Assembly: GCA_022837245.1 (NCBI GenBank)
Contig: JALHHX010000057.1
Span: 1-22,268, forward strand
DNA length: 22,268 nucleotides
Reading direction: 5' to 3'
DNA from: Lentisphaerota bacterium
Lineage (GTDB): Bacteria; Verrucomicrobiota; Kiritimatiellia; RFP12; UBA3636
Positions 12,979-22,000 of the stretch are shown here, piece by piece (the first letter of the stretch is position 1; each line of letters opens with the position of its first letter). Below the pieces are notes generated by a model. The model ran no database searches, was not told the DNA's origin, and worked only from the letters and a program-made list of their open reading frames with translations. The translations under genes were made by a program, and so were the position numbers.

Positions 12979-15513
12979 ATGACTTTTTGGGGAAAACTGA
13001 AGAATCTATCTGTTGTGGCGGTGGCGATGGCAATCGCGGCATTGTCGCCTGCAGCGGCCGCCGAGACAAAACTTTCCGCAAGCACTGACGTGTCCAAAAT
13101 CTACATCGGCGATTCGTTCACGCTGCGCTTGTCGCTTGAAGGAGCGCAAAGCGGCAATGCACAGCCCGTGTTGGAAAACATTGAGGGGGCTTCTATATCC
13201 AGTGCCGGCGTCCGCAATGAGTTCAGTGGCAGTTTTGTGGTAAACGGGGTGCAAGTAGGCAATCCCGTCTCGCGCACCACATGGAGCTATACCGTGACTC
13301 CGCGTGCGGCCGGAGTTTTTTCCATAGGCAAGGCAACGCTTTCCGCCAACGGAGAGACTTATACCGTGAAGATCCCCGATGTTGAAGTCCTCAGCCCCGA
13401 TGAACAGCCTTATGTGGCGGTGACCCTGCGCCCGAGTCGCGAAAGCGTGCTGGTGGACGAGAAATTCAGCATCACCGTGGAGATTCTCGTCGCAAAGCTC
13501 TCGGGTGAATACGCCCCGTACAATCCCGCGTCCATTGCTAATGGGCAAGCGCCCCTGCTCGAGATGCCTTTCATAGCGGATGTGCCTGGTAACTGCCGTT
13601 TTGACGGCGACTTGGGAATTTTTCTCGAGGCATTCCGCATCAACAACTACACCGTGCGTGGCGGAGGTATGGGGTTCCCTTCGTTTTTCGGCTCGCCGTT
13701 TGAAGAAACGACTCCAGCTCTTTTTTATTTCCCGCGCGAGGATGCTGAGCTAAAAGGCAAGCCGGCGTGGAAGTACACGCTTGAGCTCCCGTTCATTTCG
13801 ACAACCGAAGGAGCTTGCGATTTCGCGCCGGCGCGCTTCAGGGGATCTGTTTTTTTCAACGAGAACGGTGGCGAGCCGAAGGCGGTGTCGGTTCTTGCGG
13901 TTTCCGATGTGGAGAAGGTGCGCGTAACCCCTCCGCCGGCGGAGGGACGGCCAGACACGTTCATCGGTTCGCTCGGCTCGTACATGAGCGCGGTGGCATC
14001 AATCGATGCGCAGACGTGCAACGTTGGAGATCCGCTTGTGCTGACGCTCGAACTTAAGGGTGACATTACGCTTTCGAACATCCGCGCGCCAGAGATTTTC
14101 AAGAACAACCTTATGGCGGAGCGCTTCCGCCAGTACGGGAGCGTGGGCGACAGCATCGATGTCGGCGGCGCGCGTTTCACATACAGGATCAGGCCGATTG
14201 TGAGCGGAACAATAGAAGTGCCTCCGCTTAATATCTCTTACTACGACACCGAAAAGCGTGAATACGTGACGATCTCTACTGAGCCGGTGCCGCTGCGCGT
14301 CAACGAATCAGCTGAGATTGACCCCGATCTCGTGTTTGGCGCTGCGTCAAATAGCCGTGGCGTCAGCCTGAGAATCGACGGCGAGCGTGCCCCGTCTGGC
14401 ATAACAGTGGATGTGCGGGCGGTGGCCAAGCCCGCGCCTGGGAACCGCGCCCAGTCGTTCGCTCTCGCCCTTGTCCCGCCGGCGACATATGCGGTTGTCA
14501 TCGGTTTTGCGGCGATGTGGCGCAGGCGCAAATCGTTCGACCGCGCTGTACGTCGCGGTTCCGCCGCCGTTCGTTCAATGAAGCGGCTGGCGCGTGCGAA
14601 GACACCGCAGCAGGTAATGGATGCCGTGACTGTCCTGCTGCACGACCGGCTTGACGCCGATGGTGCTAGCTTCACTCCACCAGAAGTGCGTCGTGAGCTT
14701 TTGCAGCACGGTGCGGACCCTGCCACGGCCGACGAAATCGGCGCACTGCTGCAGCGCGTGTTTGATTCTAGATTCAGTCCTGACGAAGATTCCGGGGAAG
14801 TTGTCAAAACCAACCGCCGTCGTCTGGCGGAGCTGTTTGCCTCGCTCAAGCTTGTGCTCGTGCTGATGTTGGCGTTCCTGCCTGCGTTGTACGCCGCGGC
14901 GGTGGATGCGGGAGCGCAGTTCACATGGCGGCATGCGAACTCCATGGCGTCGGCTGCCCGCGACGAGGGTGGCTTCCACGATGCGGCTCTGCAGTACAGG
15001 CGTCTTTTGGATGAAGGAACCCTGAGCGGCGGGCTGCTTTACAACTATGGAACAATGCTCATGCTTGCCGGTCGCCCCGATGAGGCTGTGGATGCGTTGC
15101 ATCGGGCGGAGGCACTCGAAGGGGCATCCCCGGAAACTGAGAACAACCTCGAGATCGCGTTGCGTGATGCAAGGCGAAAGAAGCGGAGCATAGGCGGAGC
15201 AGCAAGTGACGGGATCGCGATCTCCGAGGGCAGCGCGCTGCCGTGGTACAGAGTGCCGCTGTTCTGGCATTACGGGACACCTGTGGATTTGCGCGCCGAA
15301 GCTTTGGCCATCGCATGGTGTCTCCTATGGGCGGGGTTGCTCGCGGCACATCTGGGGTTGCGAAGAAGCGGACGAGCTTTGGCCTTTGTGGCGCTGTTTG
15401 GCGTGGCGGTTTTCGGGAGCAGCGTTCTTGCAAGCAGACACGTTCTCGATGCGCCGCTGCCCGATGTTCCGCCGGTTGAGAGCGCGGCTCGGGAAAGAGG
15501 GGTGACAGAATGA
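12979..15513 (+). CDS. batD: BatD-like membrane protein with C-terminal TPR region
   Basis: The 844-residue product has a signal peptide (about 1-28, ending in AAAA). A long extracytoplasmic region of repeated beta-sandwich domains follows, as in BatD/oxygen-tolerance proteins: KIYIGDSFTLRL, then PSRESVLVDEKFSITVEI, then DAQTCNVGDPLVLTLEL. A membrane helix lies near 494-514, followed by basic residues. A cytoplasmic alpha-helical part comes next, then a second helix near 622-642. TPR-like repeats (about 653-736, with LYNYGTMLMLAGRPDEAVDAL) and two more helices near 773-816 complete it. The TPR part resembles BatE, so this looks like a BatD-BatE fusion. Bat proteins accompany MoxR ATPases and VWA proteins and act at the envelope, with an unsettled role in stress tolerance. 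ATG 12979 follows a strong AGGAAGAGG site. BatA, BatB and MoxR are not in view. Confidence 0.78.
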   Translation: MTFWGKLKNLSVVAVAMAIAALSPAAAAETKLSASTDVSKIYIGDSFTLRLSLEGAQSGNAQPVLENIEGASISSAGVRNEFSGSFVVNGVQVGNPVSRTTWSYTVTPRAAGVFSIGKATLSANGETYTVKIPDVEVLSPDEQPYVAVTLRPSRESVLVDEKFSITVEILVAKLSGEYAPYNPASIANGQAPLLEMPFIADVPGNCRFDGDLGIFLEAFRINNYTVRGGGMGFPSFFGSPFEETTPALFYFPREDAELKGKPAWKYTLELPFISTTEGACDFAPARFRGSVFFNENGGEPKAVSVLAVSDVEKVRVTPPPAEGRPDTFIGSLGSYMSAVASIDAQTCNVGDPLVLTLELKGDITLSNIRAPEIFKNNLMAERFRQYGSVGDSIDVGGARFTYRIRPIVSGTIEVPPLNISYYDTEKREYVTISTEPVPLRVNESAEIDPDLVFGAASNSRGVSLRIDGERAPSGITVDVRAVAKPAPGNRAQSFALALVPPATYAVVIGFAAMWRRRKSFDRAVRRGSAAVRSMKRLARAKTPQQVMDAVTVLLHDRLDADGASFTPPEVRRELLQHGADPATADEIGALLQRVFDSRFSPDEDSGEVVKTNRRRLAELFASLKLVLVLMLAFLPALYAAAVDAGAQFTWRHANSMASAARDEGGFHDAALQYRRLLDEGTLSGGLLYNYGTMLMLAGRPDEAVDALHRAEALEGASPETENNLEIALRDARRKKRSIGGAASDGIAISEGSALPWYRVPLFWHYGTPVDLRAEALAIAWCLLWAGLLAAHLGLRRSGRALAFVALFGVAVFGSSVLASRHVLDAPLPDVPPVESAARERGVTE

Positions 15514-16637
15514 GAAAGAGCAGCAAGCTGTTCTTGGTTTATTTGATCAGCCTTGGGGTAGCCGCTCAAGCCCAGCAAGAGCAGGAAATTCTGGGCCCCT
15601 CGGCTACCTTCGAGATTTCCCCGAAACAGGAAACTTACTACGTGGGACAGAAAGTAACGGCAACCCTAACGGTGGATTTCAGGGACGTGGAATTCTATGG
15701 CGATCTGCGCATAGACGGGCTTCCTGATGCAAACACAACTGGTACTTTGCGCTTTCAGTCGATTCCGGGAGATAATCCCCAGATTCAGAGCTTCCGATCA
15801 GACATCTATCTTCTTCGTCGTGGAAGAATCGAATTCACGCCCGTCGTTTCAGGTCGTGTTGCCGTCAGGGTGGGTGGCGGTTTTATCGTCAGGCGGCGCG
15901 TTTTCAATTTCACTGCCCAGGCCGATCCGATTTCGTTGGATGTAAGAGTTCCACCGCTTGAAAGCCGCCCCGCCGATTACAGCAGCGCCATAGGTCAATT
16001 TAGATTAAACGCATCTATAACGCCGTCGGAGAGCTACGTCGGCGATCTGCTTAATCTGCGCTGGACTCTGCAAGGGAGCGGTTCGCTCGATATTACGCCA
16101 GATGTCAAATACTCCCCCGGCACTGGATTCAGGATTTACCCGCCGCGCATTGCGACACGCGCGGATGACTCTGTCACGTGCGAGCAGGTATTGATTCCTC
16201 TCGGCACTAACATCACAGCGGCTCCGCCGCTCTCGGTCTCATATTTCGACCCGCTCAAAGGAGAATACATCACGCTTCGCACCCCGGAATTTAGTTTGAG
16301 CGTCACGGAACGTCCGGCGGGCATGCCACCGTCGACAAACGAAGTCATGGCGCTTGCGGTTGTGCCTTCCACGGTTGCGCCACGTACCGAATCCGCTGTT
16401 GATGGAGGCAACGGACTTGGATTCATGCGGTTTCTGCGCCGTCGTCGCGGCGAGGATCAGGTCATGGGTTCGAGCGCGACTGCCAGGCTGTGCCCCGACT
16501 CCATTTCCAAAGTGCTCTTTGACGTTCCGGCAGGTGCCGTCGTGGAAATGCGCGAAGCCGAAGGCGAGTGGCGCCGCGTTTTATACGACGGCGCTACCGG
16601 CTGGGTGCCGGTGTCGTCGCTCAAAAAAAGGTATTGA
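15510..16637 (+). CDS. Second BatD-like protein with C-terminal SH3-like domain
   Basis: The 375-residue product starts with a signal peptide (about 1-20, AQA at the cut). Two BatD-type beta domains follow (KQETYYVGQKVTATLTVDF near 40 and TPSESYVGDLLNLRWTL near 170). A segment with GEYITLRTPEFSLSV is close in form to the preceding gene's GEYITL/REYVTI strand. A basic stretch (RFLRRRRGE, near 310) comes next. The last 55 or so residues (from about 318) look like a bacterial SH3 domain, with VVEMREAEGEWRRV and GATGWVPVSSLK. SH3 domains occur at the end of BatE-type proteins. It overlaps the preceding gene by four bases (ATGA), so the two are coupled and probably form one envelope complex. No membrane helix other than the signal is clear, so it is probably periplasmic. 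The name is by similarity only. Confidence 0.7.
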   Translation: MRKSSKLFLVYLISLGVAAQAQQEQEILGPSATFEISPKQETYYVGQKVTATLTVDFRDVEFYGDLRIDGLPDANTTGTLRFQSIPGDNPQIQSFRSDIYLLRRGRIEFTPVVSGRVAVRVGGGFIVRRRVFNFTAQADPISLDVRVPPLESRPADYSSAIGQFRLNASITPSESYVGDLLNLRWTLQGSGSLDITPDVKYSPGTGFRIYPPRIATRADDSVTCEQVLIPLGTNITAAPPLSVSYFDPLKGEYITLRTPEFSLSVTERPAGMPPSTNEVMALAVVPSTVAPRTESAVDGGNGLGFMRFLRRRRGEDQVMGSSATARLCPDSISKVLFDVPAGAVVEMREAEGEWRRVLYDGATGWVPVSSLKKRY

Positions 16638-16663
16638 CTTCACCGTCCGGTTTCATGTAGTAT
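16634..16663 (+). promoter_or_regulatory. Promoter of the tRNA-Val gene
   Basis: TTGACT (16634-16639), an 18-base spacer and TAGTAT (16658-16663) precede the tRNA by 19 bases. The -35 hexamer contains the stop codon of the second Bat gene (TGA 16635-16637). Confidence 0.6.
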
Positions 16664-16682
16664 CCCCCGTGTTTCTTTTGCT

Positions 16683-16759
16683 GGGGGATTAGCTCAGTTG
16701 GTTAGAGCACTTGCTTGACATGCAAGGGGTCACTGGTTCGAGTCCAGTATCTCCCACCA
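16683..16759 (+). tRNA. tRNA-Val (anticodon GAC)
   Basis: The 77-base gene folds as a complete cloverleaf. The acceptor GGGGGAT (16683-16689) pairs with ATCTCCC (one G-U), followed by discriminator A and an encoded CCA. The D-arm is AGCTCAGTTGGTTAGAGC. The anticodon stem CTTGC/GCAAG encloses TTGACAT, giving anticodon GAC for the valine codon GTC (and GTT by wobble). The T-arm CTGGTTCGAGTCCAG is canonical. Confidence 0.96.
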
Positions 16760-16762
16760 TAT

Positions 16763-16833
16763 GCGGCATCAAGCGCCTATGATCCTTGCAGGGCAAAAGA
16801 ATTCTAGTTAGCGGTATTATGGTTCGATGCCGC
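16763..16833. repeat. Inverted repeat after the tRNA
   Basis: GCGGCATC (16763-16770) and GATGCCGC (16826-16833) form a perfect 8-base inverted repeat with a 55-base spacer, beginning 4 bases after the tRNA. CTTTTCTTT follows the right arm. It could fold as a weak terminator for the tRNA transcript or mask the 5' end of the antiporter message. Confidence 0.35.
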
Positions 16834-16871
16834 GGCTTTTCTTTACACTAAAAAAAACACGCCTTTTACAT

Positions 16872-19070
16872 ATGAAAATTAGACGTTTTGCCAGTGCGGT
16901 TTCAGTATTTGTTTTAGCATCTTGTCCCGCTTGGGCCGCCGATGCGGCTGAACAGGCGGTCGGTAGCAGCATGTCGCACAAGATGATGTTGTTGGCGATC
17001 CAGATAGGCGTGATTCTTTTCGCGGCCCGTATTGGTGGCATGCTGGCCGAGCGCGTGAATATCCCGAGCGTCCTTGGAGAGCTGCTCGCTGGCGTGGTGA
17101 TAGGTCCGTATGCGCTTGGTGGGATAAGCCTTGGCGGCATATTCGCAAGCGGCGTGTTCCCGGTGGTGAGCAGCGGCAGCACGTTTCCCGTCACGTCCGA
17201 ACTTTACGGTTTCTGCACTATCGCATCCATAATGCTTCTTTTCCTTTCAGGGGTGGAGACGGATCTGAAGCTATTCGTTCGCTATTCGCTTGCTGGATCC
17301 CTTGTGGGAATGGGCGGCGTGGTGTTTTCGTTTATTTTCGGCGACCTGTGCGCAGTGCTTTTGCTTCACCGTTTCATAGGAGGAGAGCCGGCGTCCTTCC
17401 TTTCGGCCGAGGCGCTGTTTATGGGCATCATGTGCTCGGCGACCTCCGTTGGCATAACGGCTCGAATCCTTTCCGAGCGCAAGTGCATTGACTCGCCTGA
17501 AGGCGTCACTACGATGGCCGGTGCTGTGATCGACGATGTGCTGGGCATCATTGTTCTCGCCATAGGGATGGGCGTGGTGGGCGCGCAGAACGCGGGTTCC
17601 CCCGGCGGGATCGACTGGGCCACCATTGGGATGATCGCCGTCAAGGCATTCGGCATATGGCTGGGAGCCACGATCGCGGGCGTGATCGCCGCCCGTAAGA
17701 TCAGCAGCCTGCTTAAGATGTTTGGATCCGAGGGCTCAATCGCAATAATGTCGTTAGGCTTGGCGCTTATGCTCGCGGGCTTCTTCGAGTCGATGGGGCT
17801 TGCAATGATCATCGGAGCGTACGTTATGGGGCTTGCTCTAAGCCGCACGGATATCCGTTACGTAATTACAGAGAATCTCATGCCCGTGTATTCCTTCATG
17901 GTGCCGATTTTCTTCTGCGTCATGGGCATGATGGTGGATGTGCGGGCCCTTATGTCAGCTCCTGTGCTGGTTTTTGGACTTGTCTTCACGTTTTTGGCCG
18001 TCTTGGCAAAACTAATCGGATGTTCCATTCCTGCTCTCTTCTGCGGCTTCAATGGAATCGGCGCGCTCAGGATAGGAGCGGGCATGATCCCGCGTGGCGA
18101 GGTCGCGTTGATCGTGGCCGGCATCGGCCTTGCGAATGGGTTTCTGCCGCCAACAGTGTTTAGCATTGGCATTATCATGACACTTGTCACCACGGTGGTG
18201 GCTCCGCCGATTATGGTGGAATTCTACAAAATAAAGAAATCAGGGCTGCGCCACCCGCTTAGCGAGGCGGAAACCTCCCGGCCGTTTTCCTTTACACTTC
18301 CATCCTCGGATGCGGCCACCGCATTGTGCGAGAAATTGATGAAGTCGTTCAGATCCGAGGGCTTCTTCACGCACAGGCTCGGCGGGGAAAGCGATATCTG
18401 GCAGGTCAGGCGCGACGACGTTGAGATTGGCGTCAGCTGCAAGGACAGCGAGGTCATGTTCGAGTGCTCGCCTTCAGAAGAACGCTTTATCGCCACCGCA
18501 GTGCTCGACGTCACCACCGAACTCACTCAGCTTGCGCATGAGCTGGCAAAACCCGTCAAGACCCTCGGGGTAACGGGGCTTGTGAAGTCGATCGACTCCG
18601 CTGGCCAGGGGCCGGTGAAGGTCGACGCCTATATCGAGCGCTACCTCCGCCGTTTTCTAATGGTGCCGAAACTTAAAGCCACTGATAAGAATGAGGCGCT
18701 CGAGGAGATGATGAACGCGCTGTTCGTCAAGGGCATGGTTAAAGATCCCCGCAACGCCCTGAAATTGGTTCAAGACCGCGAGGCCGCCATGTCAACCGGC
18801 CTCGAGTCAGGCGTAGCCATTCCGCATGTGAAAACGGATCTTGTCGATTCGCTTGTGGGAGTCGTGGCCGTGCTCGACAAGGAGATTGACGACTACGAGA
18901 CGGTTGACGGTTCCAATGTGCGCATCATCGTGCTTACGCTTTCCCCGGTGATGATGCAGACGCCGCATCTGCGCATAATCGCGCACATCGGCAAGGCTCT
19001 CGACGAGGACGGACGCAAACGTCTGATCGAGGCTAGAACAGAAAAAGAAATGTACGACGTGTTTATATAA
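16872..19070 (+). CDS. CPA2-type cation/proton antiporter fused to a PTS EIIA domain
   Basis: The 732-residue product starts with a basic segment and hydrophobic signal (MKIRRFASAVSVFVL). About a dozen membrane helices follow to residue 450. NIPSVLGELLAGVVIGP is the hallmark of CPA2 monovalent cation:proton antiporters, and GAVIDDVLGIIVLAI carries the ion-binding acidic pair D221/D222. After a cytoplasmic linker (about 460-590), the C-terminus is a PtsN/fructose-type EIIA domain (about 590-732), with GVAIPHVKTD holding H652, the usual phosphorylation site. The protein thus looks like an inner-membrane antiporter gated by phosphorylation through the phosphotransferase chain; the gating is inferred. 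The frame opens at 16827, but ATG 16872 gives a proper N-terminal signal. Neither start has a clear Shine-Dalgarno. The transported ion (Na+ or K+) cannot be told. Confidence 0.88.
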   Translation: MKIRRFASAVSVFVLASCPAWAADAAEQAVGSSMSHKMMLLAIQIGVILFAARIGGMLAERVNIPSVLGELLAGVVIGPYALGGISLGGIFASGVFPVVSSGSTFPVTSELYGFCTIASIMLLFLSGVETDLKLFVRYSLAGSLVGMGGVVFSFIFGDLCAVLLLHRFIGGEPASFLSAEALFMGIMCSATSVGITARILSERKCIDSPEGVTTMAGAVIDDVLGIIVLAIGMGVVGAQNAGSPGGIDWATIGMIAVKAFGIWLGATIAGVIAARKISSLLKMFGSEGSIAIMSLGLALMLAGFFESMGLAMIIGAYVMGLALSRTDIRYVITENLMPVYSFMVPIFFCVMGMMVDVRALMSAPVLVFGLVFTFLAVLAKLIGCSIPALFCGFNGIGALRIGAGMIPRGEVALIVAGIGLANGFLPPTVFSIGIIMTLVTTVVAPPIMVEFYKIKKSGLRHPLSEAETSRPFSFTLPSSDAATALCEKLMKSFRSEGFFTHRLGGESDIWQVRRDDVEIGVSCKDSEVMFECSPSEERFIATAVLDVTTELTQLAHELAKPVKTLGVTGLVKSIDSAGQGPVKVDAYIERYLRRFLMVPKLKATDKNEALEEMMNALFVKGMVKDPRNALKLVQDREAAMSTGLESGVAIPHVKTDLVDSLVGVVAVLDKEIDDYETVDGSNVRIIVLTLSPVMMQTPHLRIIAHIGKALDEDGRKRLIEARTEKEMYDVFI

Positions 19071-19082
19071 GATAATCTAGGG

Positions 19083-22000
19083 ATGTCAACGTTCAACTTA
19101 ACTGAACAACAGATTAAATCTTGGGGTGGAGAGACGCTATACAACGACGCCCTGAAGAATTATTACCAAAAAGGCGAGGTCGCCAACGCCAGGTTCGACG
19201 AGCCGTGCGGCGAGGCCGAAATCACGCATGCCGGTGCCAAAATCCACACGCGCTTCAAGGTCGGCAGCTCCGGCCTCGTGGAGAACATGTGCCCCTGTGC
19301 CGTGAGCCAACGCGACGGCCGCGTGTGCGTGCACATCGTCGCCGCAGCGGTTGCATTGCTGAAGCGCGCCGTGGCCGCGCGGCGCATCCCCGAAAAGAAA
19401 CAAGAACGCTCGCACGCCGAGATGGTCGCTAAGGCGGGCATGCAGGGTAAACTAATAAAGCGCGACTACTCTAAAGGACAGCCGGCTGAAATCCGCATGC
19501 GACTTCCGCAAAACTGGCATGCGGCTTTCACCGCCGGAGAAATGCCCGTTTCATGCCATGCCGTGATCGAAGGTGGAGGCAACCCCGTTCCTCTTGAGTA
19601 TATCGCGCAACGCGGTATCGCGCTCAAACCTGGTCGCGTGGACGACATGATCCTTTTCGTCCTCGAGGACATCCAGGGCGACATGACGAAGCCGCTTGTG
19701 CTGACCAAGGCCGATTTCGTCGGCATAGTAGACATGCTCGGCACTCACGGACGCCCCGTCTACCGCTCCGGGGGCAACCCCTTGCGGATTGAGAAGACGG
19801 AGCTCGAATCGAAACTCGTCTTGGATCTCGACCGTGATACTGGTGAAATCCTCCTGATGCTCACGACGGATATACCAGGCGCGCCTGAGGGCAGCGTCCC
19901 GGAATACGCCGTGTTCGGCAATAAGGGCTTCGCGCACTTCGAGGGCGTGCTATGGCCGCTAAAAAGCGTGTTGCCGGGGCCATACCAGAAGGTCTATCAA
20001 GAGACTATAGCCATCCCGCGCAAAGGAACACTTTCGTTTATCAAAAACGAACTTGGCCTCCTCGAAAAACTCATGCCGCTGGAACGAGAAATAGATTTCG
20101 ACCTTTTCCTGATGCAGCCTGCGGAACCGCGCTTCTCCATTCGCGTGAAGGGCAATGGCGCTTCTATATCCATGACTCTTTTCGCCAACTACAACAACGC
20201 CGTTTCGGTAGCCGCGGCTGCGCCGGATCCGCGAGGCGATTTTTCAATTCCCGACGAGGAGGATTTTTACCTCTACTACGTCAGAAACATGGACGCGGAA
20301 AAACAAGCTATAAAAAAATTGCGCGACATGCATATTGCCGCCGATTCGGGAACCTCCATCTCGCCACTCTCAGGCGAACGCCCGGTGCTCAACTTCCTCG
20401 GCACGCAAATGCCTGTGCTTGAGCGCGACGGCTGGAGCGTCCAGATGGACAACGAAATCTCGTCGTACTATTTCAGCCTTAACCGCACAATCCCGGTCGT
20501 CGAAATAGAACAGGCCAAAGGCGCGGGCAGCTTCGAAATCGGATACGCGTTCCGTGTTGTCAACGGCCGGGCGAATATCAGCCCAACCGATATCCACCGC
20601 GCCATCCAGATGCATGAGTCGTTCGTAAAAAAAGGCGACGACCTGGTTCTCTTCGACATGGCTGCGATCGAGGATCTGCGCGATGCGCTTCGCGACTGCA
20701 ACTCCGAGCCCGGCACCCGTCCCGGCTTTGTGCGCATAAGCAACGTGCACGCCCCGTATATCAAGGCATCGCTCGACGCCCTCGACAAGACTTCCATCAG
20801 AATCCAGACCGCGCCGCAGGATTGGAAGACATTCGCGGACAAGCACAACCGCCTCACGAAAATAATGCCCGTCATTCTCGACGAGCCGCTAAAAAGCATC
20901 CTGCGTCCATACCAGAAGGACGGCATAGCGTGGTTGCGCTTCCTTGAGTCGAACCGCCTCGGCGGAATCCTCGCCGACGAAATGGGCCTCGGCAAAACGC
21001 TCCAGACACTTACATGGCTCGCCCTCGAGCGGTTCCACCCTGAGCACCGCGACAAACCCGCCCTCGTCGTTTGCCCAACAAGCCTTGTGGACAACTGGGT
21101 GCACGAAGCGCAGCACTTCACCCCGGAACTCAAGGTCATCGCAATGTCCGGCGCGCAACGCCACGAGAAATTCGAGCGCATCTCGGACTACAATCTTGTC
21201 GTAACCTCTTACGCGCTTATCCGCCGAGATGTCGAGGAGTATCGCAAGACTTTCTTCTCCGCAATCATCCTTGATGAGGCGCAGAATATCAAAAACCGCG
21301 CCACGCAAAACGCAACCGCGGTCAAGCTTCTCAGCGGCGGCAGCCGCTTCGTGTTAACCGGCACGCCAATGGAAAACAGCGTGGCCGACCTCTGGTCGAT
21401 AATGGACTTCCTCATGCCGGGTTACCTTGGGCATTACGACGAATTCCGCGCCAGCTATGAAATCCCGCTGTCAGTGCCGGGCGACGCCCTGTACGAAACC
21501 ACGCAGGTGAAGTTACGCCGCAAACTGCACCCGTTCCTGCTACGCCGCAAAAAAAATGACGTGGCCAAGGATCTGCCTCCGAAAATCGTCAAGGTCTCGT
21601 GGTGCAACATTTCGAGCGAACAGCAAGTCGTATACGACAAGGTCATGGAGGCCTCACGCCGGGAGATACGAGGCAGGGTCGAGCAGGACGGCTACGAAAA
21701 ATCACGCATGGTCATCCTCACGGCTCTCCTGCGCCTGCGCCAGGTTTGCTGCCATCTTGAGCTGCTGGGCGACAAAAACCCCCTTCCAGACGCGGAGTCG
21801 CCTTCCGCGAAACTCGAGCAGTTTTTCGAGATTTACGACGAAGCCGCTAACTCCGGCCATAGGATCCTCGTGTTCAGCCAGTTCGTCTCCATGCTCAAGA
21901 TCCTGCGCAGGGAACTTGAGAAACGCAACATCCGGCACTGTTACCTCGACGGCGCCTCGAAAGACCGTCTGGAAAGCGTGCACAAGTTCAACACTGATAC

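Noticed and set aside
14241..14945. Minus-strand ORF of 234 codons within batD
   Set aside because: It is a low-complexity Ser/Arg/Ala shadow frame without a start signal or domain.
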